From positions 33,737,485 through 33,801,484 of the forward strand of contig CM019217.1 in NCBI GenBank assembly GCA_009741485.1: a stretch of 64,000 nucleotides of DNA, given 5' to 3'. How positions within the stretch are numbered: the stretch's first letter is position 1; each line of letters opens with the position of its first letter. Positions 61,701 to 64,000 of the stretch are shown here, one piece after another. The notes under the pieces are model-generated. The model saw nothing but the letters and a program-made list of their open reading frames with translations. It was not told where the DNA came from and did no database searches. Source of the stretch: Malurus cyaneus samueli (lineage: Eukaryota > Chordata > Aves > Passeriformes > Maluridae). A program made the position numbers and the translations under genes.

Positions 61701-64000
61701 CACTAATATTTGGGGCAATTTTATTTACATTTATAGTTCTATCATATTAAAAGGTCTGAGTGGTGGTGCTTTTGTAACTTTACATGATTTGGCTTAAAAA
61801 TTGTGCTGTAGGTGCCATTTAAAATTTAATAAAGGAGATCAATGTGAAGCAGATGGAGTCTGTTTTAACAATTCCATGACACAGAAAGTAAGCATAAACA
61901 GCAAACGTGTATTCTCCATAAAAGGTCGATGGATAAATAAGGATTTAAAATTATACTGTGAACATGAGTTTGTTTGATGTTTTTGCAAATGCTTGTTGTT
62001 TGTCATGATTGATACTTGTTCGTTTACAGATTTCGGAATGAGTTGCTGATTTTGTGTGGTTACATTGGTGCTTTACTTGCTATCAGAAGACAGTACAATA
62101 GCATTGTACCTGCACTGTATGAGTACACAAGGTAATACTATGTTTTCATTAAAGCTGAATAATCTCAGTTCTTATCATGACATATACCATACATTGCCCC
62201 CACTTCTGCACATCTCCTCCCAAAATATTAGAACAAAAACTGAGTTCCGAGTTCTATTATTAAGTTGTAAGGGTATACCCATGCTTGCATGTGCAAGTTC
62301 CTTTATTTTTTTTATGCATGATGCATTTAGAAGTTTCTGAGGCAATTCAACAAGTCGTGAAACTGGATATCCATCAAACTCCTAGTTCTGTGAGAAAAAT
62401 AATTTATTGAAGTAGATGAGTATTCAGCATTACCTGCCTGTGACTATATTATGACAGTAACACTTCTAATTTGTATCTACCTGTAGATGCAAGACTTGCC
62501 GGTACGAGCAAGGAGTAGCTTTGGGTTTAGAGTCTGTGACTGGGCACTAGCTTGATTCTCACCAAGAAATCCACTTTGACCTTCCGTTATTCAGTGACCT
62601 AATGTTCCCAGACATTAATGAATAATAAGCTAATATTCCCAGACACTAATGACTCCCAGCCCACTTGATGTAACCTGGCCGTTCAGCCTGCTTCTGCCCA
62701 GCTCAGCCCCAGCCAGTCACCTGACTAGACTTGACCTGGCTAAACCTGACTGACTTCTATCAGCCCAGCCTGACCCAGCTGACCTGACTGACCTGACCTC
62801 AACTATGTCATGTGACCCAACTTTGCCCACTTGCCCTGACCTAGCCCAATGCAGCTTGGCCCAACTCACTTGACCCTATTCAGCCTGACTCACTTGATTT
62901 CACTAGGTATATTTCATCTGACCCCACCTGAACTTGAACCAACTCAGTTTGTGATACTTTTGGCTGTAAAGCTTTCAATTACCTTGGGATATAAAGAACC
63001 ACAGAACAATACAGCTTCAAGGTTTGTTCTTTGATTGCCCAATATCTTCAGGACTCACAGATTTTTAGATTGCAGCCCATCTTAAACTGGACACTTACAT
63101 GCTTAAGGTGGACGATTTACATGCTTAAGCAGGGCATTTGTAAGGTATCCCAACACAAATGAAAGATGGCTGAATTAGATCATGTGGTAACTGCCCCTTA
63201 AATTATATTTTGAGAAATAAAAAATGCGTCCACTGCAAGGGCTTTGAAACTATTTTCTGCAAGTGAAACAAGGTTGCCTCAAAGCATGTATTAAACTGAG
63301 GTTTCTCTAAATGCATTTTTACCATATGTAGTATATATAGGCAAGCAAAATGGATCCTTAATTTTAGTAAAGTTGACATTATTAAGAAATAAAAATACAT
63401 ATAGCCTTAAAATACCAAATTATCTCAAATTAAAAAAAAATAGAGTGAACTAAATAAGGTGTAAATAGGGATCAATAAAATTTAAATCAAAAGCTATACT
63501 TTTATATCTGGTATGAGTATTACTAAGGTTTCATATAGTAGATTGTGAAGGATCAATTTATTTCCATAGTTATTCCATATCCAGTAAGAAATAGTTTTAC
63601 TTTGTTACAGTCAATGATGGTTTTCTTCTAAGAAAATAGTCATTTTTGGGATTAATTTGGATTTGAATTATTTGCATTCCTTTCCAGTCAGCTTTTAAAA
63701 AGACGGGAAGTATCAGTACCCCTGAAAATTGAACAGCTTTCTGAGGAATTAGATGCGTGGAGAGCTTGCACACAATCAAACAAGTAGGTGGACAAATGTA
63801 AAATTACCATGATACTAATAGTATTTAACTGTTTAATTGTAAATTTATTCCCTTTGTAAAATCTGAATGTCACTGCTTTATGGCTCTTAATTTCTATCAC
63901 AAATTGAGAAGCAAAGTTGAAAAACAAATTTCTTATATGTTCTTAGGCCTACAGATGAGTTGCCATGCACACCGCCCTCTGAATCGCAGAAAGCACTGTA
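22658..64000 (+). CDS. WDR17: WDR17, WD repeat-containing protein 17 (28 coding exons seen, 3' end outside window)
   Basis: Spliced translation of 28 exons gives one continuous protein of about 1,222 residues, apart from exon 12. It starts [19 protein letters not shown] and reaches a segment reading [10 protein letters not shown] at the window edge. Order and content match vertebrate WDR17 (human about 1,322 residues, from memory), so roughly 100 C-terminal residues lie outside. Residues ~70-730 hold WD40 blades ending in IIWN, YIWT, VWN, KVWD, FIWD, RIWD, RVWD and RLWS. Residues ~750 onward lack blades and look like alpha-helical repeats, for example [22 protein letters not shown]. Known of the family: reported from retina and testis, with no enzymatic activity assigned; it is presumably a scaffold. 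Every intron is GT-AG and every phase is consistent. The oddity is exon 12, which carries two frameshifts and a premature TGA. Residue numbers in the exon entries assume the two missing bases are counted. Confidence 0.95.
22724..29656 (+). other. WDR17: WDR17 intron 2, nothing recognised
   Basis: The intron is 6.9 kb of AT-rich DNA without recognisable repeats or exons. Open frames such as 23,218-23,496 show no WD40 or other family features. Confidence 0.6.
29657..29785 (+). CDS. WDR17: WDR17 exon 3, residues 23-65
   Basis: The acceptor TTTCAAAG and donor CAG|GTAAAA enclose exactly 43 codons, phase 0 to 0. The sequence reads [16 protein letters not shown] and then [16 protein letters not shown], the first beta-strand block of the propeller and one of the most conserved parts of the family. 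It contains the alternative in-frame ATG at 29,663. Confidence 0.95.
30746..30929 (+). CDS. WDR17: WDR17 exon 4, residues 66-126
   Basis: The acceptor TTTGTTTAG precedes CTG GAT CAC, and the exon ends AAAG|GTATTT in phase 1. It encodes [19 protein letters not shown] and a clear WD40 blade: [19 protein letters not shown] followed by [18 protein letters not shown]. An open frame on the opposite strand is only a shadow of this exon. Confidence 0.96.
32134..32180 (+). repeat. Three-copy AGGAAGCTG minisatellite in intron 4
   Basis: Three successive copies of a ~15-base unit share the core AGGAAGCTG: AGAAGGAAGCTGTGAA, GTAGGAAGCTGTCA and AGAAGGAAGCTGGTCA. Confidence 0.75.
32681..32911 (+). CDS. WDR17: WDR17 exon 5, residues 127-203
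   Basis: The acceptor GTGTTTCAG and donor CCAG|GTAAAA are clear; the exon enters and leaves in phase 1. It encodes [20 protein letters not shown], then [20 protein letters not shown] and a second blade, [20 protein letters not shown], ending SLSIFQPG. Both strands and phases support one continuous exon. Confidence 0.96.
33874..33926 (+). repeat. Short TCTAGAATG tandem in intron 5
   Basis: Four imperfect copies of AGTCTAGAATG occur in about 53 bases (GTCGAGAATG, GTCTAGAATG twice, then GACTAGAATA). No further meaning seen. Confidence 0.7.
35855..36106 (+). CDS. WDR17: WDR17 exon 6, residues 204-287
   Basis: The acceptor TTTAAAG and donor GGAG|GTAAGA enclose 252 bases, phase 1 to 1. It encodes [20 protein letters not shown], the blade [20 protein letters not shown] and [15 protein letters not shown], then [20 protein letters not shown]. 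Very close to mammalian WDR17. The open frame extends upstream of the acceptor, but the sequence there is not WDR17-like. Confidence 0.96.
36683..36736 (+). mobile_element. CR1 LINE 3'-terminal remnant
   Basis: ACTAGATGATCTCCAGAGGT, then CCTCTCCAACC and a diverged tail, correspond to the last ~50 bases of CR1. It lies in intron 6 of WDR17. Confidence 0.7.
36863..36985 (+). CDS. WDR17: WDR17 exon 7, residues 287-328
   Basis: The acceptor AACCTCAG and donor AAAGT|GTAAGT enclose 123 bases, phase 1 to 1. It encodes [20 protein letters not shown] and [22 protein letters not shown] closes a WD40 blade. The last residues form a basic linker that continues in exon 8. Too short for simple open-frame detection. 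Confidence 0.93.
37317..37504 (+). CDS. WDR17: WDR17 exon 8, residues 329-391
   Basis: The acceptor is TTGTTAAG after a pyrimidine-rich stretch; the donor is GACTTG|GTATGG, phase 0 at the end. It encodes a Ser/Thr/Pro-rich linker, [20 protein letters not shown], followed by [17 protein letters not shown], which leads into the next propeller. The exact acceptor is slightly less certain because the linker diverges from mammals. Confidence 0.92.
38782..38950 (+). CDS. WDR17: WDR17 exon 9, residues 392-447
   Basis: The acceptor TTTAAG and donor CCAG|GTAAGA give phase 0 to 1. It encodes [20 protein letters not shown], then [20 protein letters not shown], a textbook WD40 blade with GH at its start and WD at its end, followed by [12 protein letters not shown]. 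Confidence 0.97.
40896..40987 (+). CDS. WDR17: WDR17 exon 10, residues 448-478
   Basis: The acceptor CTTTAAAG and donor ACTGAG|GTAAAA enclose 92 bases, phase 1 to 0. It encodes [20 protein letters not shown] then [10 protein letters not shown], a WD40 blade whose closing WD pair is FIWD. Too short for open-frame detection; supported by blade sequence, splice sites and phase. Confidence 0.95.
41866..42420 (-). mobile_element. CR1 LINE 3' region in WDR17 intron 10
   Basis: Plus-strand reading AAGTTGAAAGGGACCACAGA, TCTGTTCCAGTGCTCAGTCA and CTCTCAGCCTTTTCTTGTAA is the reverse complement of avian CR1 3' sequence in the correct order. Open frames here are coincidental. It abuts a second CR1 block from another part of the element. 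Confidence 0.8.
42425..42720 (-). mobile_element. CR1 ORF2 linker fragment, fused to the neighbouring CR1 3' region
   Basis: Minus-strand translation around 42,520-42,590 reads [20 protein letters not shown], recognisable as the stretch between endonuclease and reverse transcriptase of CR1 ORF2. The segment is interrupted by a C-rich tract at 42,482-42,516 and has lost its frame. The reverse-transcriptase part expected between this and the 3' region is missing, so the copy is internally deleted or is two separate insertions. Sequence to about 43,030 may belong to the same insertion, but I cannot align it. Confidence 0.6.
42482..42516 (+). repeat. C-rich tract
   Basis: Runs of 4-13 Cs broken by single A or G, beginning CACCCCCGCCCCCGCC. 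The minus strand has at least four G-runs and could form a G-quadruplex (inference). It lies within the CR1 block of intron 10. Confidence 0.85.
43328..43410 (+). CDS. WDR17: WDR17 exon 11, residues 479-505
   Basis: The acceptor TTTTTTGAAG and donor TTTTG|GTGAGT enclose 83 bases, phase 0 to 2. It encodes [20 protein letters not shown] then TCSSDGF, with the split codon TG| for the next Cys. It is the start of the blade whose second half is the damaged exon 12. It lies about 300 bases downstream of the CR1-derived block in intron 10. Confidence 0.95.
43883..43939 (+). repeat. Polypyrimidine tract in intron 11
   Basis: About 57 bases of almost only T and C, for example CTTTCTTTTATTTTTCTTTT, some 320 bases before exon 12. 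Prone to length errors in sequencing. Confidence 0.85.
44256..44340 (+). CDS. WDR17: WDR17 exon 12, with two 1-base deletions and a premature stop (residues ~506-534)
   Basis: The acceptor GGTTTCAG and donor ACAACAA|GTAAGT are good, but the exon is 85 bases where phases 2 to 2 require a multiple of three (87). In the incoming frame it reads CIIRTI, then turns to nonsense and meets TGA at 44,320-44,322. A second frame from 44,274 reads [13 protein letters not shown], and a third from 44,315 reads GCDWSQNNK. All three pieces are consecutive WDR17 sequence. The losses fall at about 44,272-44,273 and in the T pair at 44,313-44,314. As assembled, the protein would stop at about residue 527. The cause is either read or assembly error or a real lesion; the intact exons downstream favour error or a very recent event. 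Confidence 0.9.
45021..45185 (+). CDS. WDR17: WDR17 exon 13, residues 535-589
   Basis: The acceptor TATTTTGTAG and donor GACTG|GTTAGT give phase 2 to 2, matching the intended frame of exon 12. It encodes [20 protein letters not shown] and [14 protein letters not shown] blade sequence (here [15 protein letters not shown]), ending ILCSGSDD. The split codon TG|T reads Cys where Gly is expected in SGSDDGTVRIWD. A 1.3-kb LTR sits 179 bases beyond the donor. Confidence 0.94.
45365..46657 (-). mobile_element. Long solo LTR (1.29 kb) in WDR17 intron 13
   Basis: The element runs from TGTCGTGGGTTT to AAAACCATGACA. It is flanked by an exact 5-bp duplication, ATCTA, at 45,360-45,364 and 46,658-46,662. 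On the minus strand an AATAAA (complement of 45,611-45,616) lies about 250 bases from the 3' end, giving a long U3 of about 1 kb. It includes two YY1-like motifs: AACATGGCGGC at 46,374-46,384 (plus strand) and AAGATGGCTGC (complement of about 46,586-46,596). Short open frames inside show no recognisable viral protein. It starts only 179 bases after the exon 13 donor. Confidence 0.85.
47135..47245 (-). mobile_element. CR1-like fragment before exon 14
   Basis: GGACAGGACTGGCCCTAGAA, then CCCTGAGGAGCATCGCTGGT and GACCGGTCACCAGCC, match a phrase of reverse-complemented CR1 ORF2 from memory. It ends about 100 bases before exon 14. Confidence 0.55.
47346..47548 (+). CDS. WDR17: WDR17 exon 14, residues 590-657
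   Basis: The acceptor CTGTTTCAG and donor TATG|GTAACA give phase 2 to 1. It encodes [20 protein letters not shown], then [20 protein letters not shown] and [20 protein letters not shown]. Two near-perfect WD40 blade ends (RIWD, RVWD) lie in one exon. Strongly conserved with the family. Confidence 0.97.
47685..47834 (+). CDS. WDR17: WDR17 exon 15, residues 658-707
   Basis: The acceptor CTCTACTAG and donor ACAG|GTAAAC give phase 1 to 1. It encodes [20 protein letters not shown] and [17 protein letters not shown], the last clear WD40 blade, then [13 protein letters not shown], where the propeller region ends. Confidence 0.96.
47936..48066 (+). CDS. WDR17: WDR17 exon 16, residues 708-751
   Basis: The acceptor GTGTGTTAG and donor TTTTCA|GTAAGT give phase 1 to 0. 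It encodes [20 protein letters not shown] then [12 protein letters not shown], the linker between the propellers and the helical C-terminal half. The intron before it is only 101 bases, the second shortest in the gene. Confidence 0.94.
48067..52128 (+). other. WDR17: WDR17 introns 16 and 17
   Basis: Intron 16 (1.8 kb) and intron 17 (2.2 kb) flank exon 17. A slightly GC-richer block at 49,430-49,620 has no recognised content, and the open frame at 51,289-51,519 is not family-like. Confidence 0.55.
49834..49959 (+). CDS. WDR17: WDR17 exon 17, residues 752-793
   Basis: The acceptor AATTTTAG and donor AGAATG|GTAAGT enclose 42 codons, phase 0 to 0. It encodes [20 protein letters not shown] then [20 protein letters not shown]. 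Too short for open-frame detection; supported by close family match, splice sites and phase. Confidence 0.95.
52129..52284 (+). CDS. WDR17: WDR17 exon 18, residues 794-845
   Basis: The acceptor TTTCCCTCAG and donor GGAGAG|GTAAAA enclose 52 codons, phase 0 to 0. It encodes [20 protein letters not shown], then [20 protein letters not shown] and [10 protein letters not shown]. The pattern of paired helices ending in a Gly-Glu turn recalls TPR-like solenoids (inference). Confidence 0.95.
52560..52624 (+). CDS. WDR17: WDR17 exon 19, residues 846-866
   Basis: A 65-base micro-sized exon between TTCTTCTAG and CAAAG|GTAAGT, phase 0 to 2. It encodes [20 protein letters not shown] then Q. Supported by strong donor and acceptor, exact phase fit with both neighbours and family match. 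Confidence 0.93.
52984..53007 (+). repeat. TTTA microsatellite at the exon 20 acceptor
   Basis: Five consecutive TTTA-type units, ending TTTGTTT, sit 6-30 bases before the exon 20 acceptor (AATTAG at 53,008-53,013) and so form its pyrimidine tract and probable branch-point area. Confidence 0.85.
53014..53146 (+). CDS. WDR17: WDR17 exon 20, residues 867-911
   Basis: The acceptor is GTTTAATTAG, directly preceded by a TTTA microsatellite; the donor is GCACAG|GTATTA, phase 2 to 0. It encodes [20 protein letters not shown], then [20 protein letters not shown] and LVAQ, helical-repeat-like with a second Gly-rich turn (SRGQLKEAL). Confidence 0.95.
53819..53910 (-). mobile_element. CR1 LINE 3'-terminal fragment, minus orientation
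   Basis: CAGAGAATCACAGAATCAGT, then GACCTCTGAGATTGTAGAGT and CCAACCCT, are the typical reverse-complemented CR1 end. It lies in intron 20; the inner limit is unclear because the copy decays. Confidence 0.75.
54379..54464 (+). CDS. WDR17: WDR17 exon 21, residues 912-939
   Basis: The acceptor ACTCCCAG and donor AATGA|GTAAGT give phase 0 to 2. It encodes [20 protein letters not shown] then GNNTDDYN, a variable acidic loop. This segment is poorly conserved against mammals, but AACEGN and the phases hold, so the exon is supported mainly by splice sites and continuity. Confidence 0.88.
54882..55125 (+). mobile_element. CR1 LINE 3'-end fragment
   Basis: GAGGCACTGGCACAGGTTGC, then CCCCATCCCTGGAAGTGTTC, CCTGCCCATGGCAGGGGGCT and the tail GGATCTATGATTCT reproduce the CR1 3' end in plus orientation, relatively well preserved. 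It lies in intron 21, about 490 bases before exon 22. Open frames in it are not genes. Confidence 0.88.
55616..55715 (+). CDS. WDR17: WDR17 exon 22, residues 940-973
   Basis: The acceptor GTTCTTGCAG and donor ATAGAG|GTAATC give phase 2 to 0. It encodes [20 protein letters not shown] then [13 protein letters not shown], a helical pair close to the family sequence. The open frame runs on past the donor, but that tail is intronic. Confidence 0.95.
56838..56977 (+). CDS. WDR17: WDR17 exon 23, residues 974-1019
   Basis: The acceptor region reads GAGCAAG|CTT with two AGs 4 bases apart; the downstream one keeps the frame and gives [20 protein letters not shown], then [20 protein letters not shown] and CMAVIT. 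The donor is ACATG|GTAAGA, phase 2. The C-terminal few residues are the part of WDR17 that varies between isoforms. Confidence 0.93.
56978..60216 (+). other. WDR17: WDR17 intron 23, nothing recognised
   Basis: The intron is 3.2 kb of AT-rich DNA. It separates the isoform-variable end of exon 23 from exon 24, so a mammalian-type alternative exon could lie here, but I found no matching peptide. Confidence 0.55.
60217..60328 (+). CDS. WDR17: WDR17 exon 24, residues 1020-1057
   Basis: The acceptor TTGTGCAG and donor AAAAAG|GTACAA give phase 2 to 0. It encodes [20 protein letters not shown] then [17 protein letters not shown]. It follows the 3.2-kb intron 23, in which no other coding sequence was recognised. 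Confidence 0.94.
61026..61167 (+). CDS. WDR17: WDR17 exon 25, residues 1058-1104
   Basis: The acceptor GTTTTCCAG and donor GAAAG|GTAGGT give phase 0 to 1. It encodes [20 protein letters not shown], then [20 protein letters not shown] and IGIHYVK. The following intron 25 is only 84 bases and stays open in this frame, so intron retention would add residues rather than a stop. Confidence 0.95.
61252..61354 (+). CDS. WDR17: WDR17 exon 26, residues 1105-1138
   Basis: The acceptor CTTCAACAG and donor AATGA|GTGAGT give phase 1 to 2. It encodes [20 protein letters not shown] then [20 protein letters not shown] and [10 protein letters not shown] match the family closely. Confidence 0.94.
62030..62131 (+). 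CDS. WDR17: WDR17 exon 27, residues 1139-1172
   Basis: The acceptor GTTTACAG and donor ACAAG|GTAATA give phase 2 to 2. It encodes [20 protein letters not shown] then [13 protein letters not shown], with the split codon continuing into exon 28. A longer open frame over the same bases is out of frame and not real. Confidence 0.94.
62132..63687 (+). other. WDR17: WDR17 intron 27
   Basis: The intron is 1.56 kb, with the CTGACC-rich repeat at its centre. A duplicated TTACATGCTTAAG lies at about 63,096-63,130. The rest is AT-rich. Confidence 0.6.
62655..62947 (+). repeat. Degenerate CTGACC-rich tandem repeat in intron 27
   Basis: About 290 bases are built from loosely repeated CCTGACC, TGACCTGAC and CAGCCCAGC-like words, for example CTGACCTGACTGACCTGACC at about 62,778-62,797. 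The strand is poor in G. Period and copy number cannot be fixed by eye because copies vary. Just upstream a 22-base unit, beginning CTAATGTTCCCAGACATTAA, is duplicated at 62,599-62,620 and 62,630-62,651. Confidence 0.65.
63688..63783 (+). CDS. WDR17: WDR17 exon 28, residues 1173-1204
   Basis: The acceptor CCTTTCCAG and donor AACAA|GTAGGT give phase 2 to 2. It encodes [20 protein letters not shown] then [11 protein letters not shown], close to the family. The donor is slightly unusual (GTAGGT) but is the only one preserving phase with exon 29. Confidence 0.95.
63947..64000 (+). CDS. WDR17: WDR17 exon 29, partial at window edge, residues 1205 onward
   Basis: The acceptor GTTCTTAG begins an exon still open at the right edge. 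It reads [17 protein letters not shown], equal in position to the Ser/Pro-rich stretch of mammalian WDR17. About 100 residues, the stop codon and the 3' UTR should follow outside the window. Confidence 0.9.

Noticed and set aside
62056..62340. Open frame of 94 codons overlapping exon 27
   Set aside because: It is out of frame with the conserved exon 27 peptide and runs into the intron.

Overview
This is a vertebrate nuclear window, almost certainly from a bird. It carries CR1 LINE fragments of the kind typical of birds, three solo endogenous-retrovirus LTRs of recognisably avian type with 5-bp target duplications, AT-rich introns with canonical GT-AG boundaries, and two sharp CpG islands. No bacterial, organellar, tRNA, rRNA or CRISPR feature was seen.

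The window is dominated by one plus-strand gene, WDR17 (WD repeat domain 17). It is assigned by matching the spliced translation, exon by exon, to the WDR17 family as I remember it. I place 28 coding exons between 22,658 and the right edge, plus a probable non-coding exon 1 that ends at 12,169 inside a CpG island. Together they encode about the first 1,222 residues of a protein whose human counterpart has about 1,322, so only the last ~100 residues lie beyond the window. The N-terminal ~730 residues are WD40 beta-propeller sequence and the rest is helical-repeat-like. All intron phases agree between neighbouring exons.

The main anomaly is exon 12 (44,256-44,340). It is 2 bases shorter than its neighbours require, and the conserved WD40 sequence runs through all three forward frames in turn. 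It therefore carries two separate 1-base deletions and a premature TGA at 44,320. This is either a local assembly or sequencing error or a real lesion of the gene. Skipping the exon would not rescue the frame, because the exon 11/13 junction itself reads TGA.

Layout: 1-5,900 is AT-rich intergenic sequence; 5,910-6,360 is a CpG island of unknown ownership (a divergent minus-strand gene such as GPM6A is possible from mammalian gene order, unproven); 6,360-11,870 is intergenic with one unidentified coding-like minus-strand relic near 8,740-9,068 and a CR1 fragment; 11,870-12,420 is the WDR17 promoter island; 12,170-22,622 is intron 1, with an LTR nested in a CR1 and a second LTR; 22,623-64,000 is the WDR17 coding part. 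Intron 10 carries a composite CR1, and intron 13 carries a 1.29-kb LTR followed by a small CR1 piece. Introns 20 and 21 carry CR1 ends, and intron 27 a degenerate CTGACC-rich repeat.
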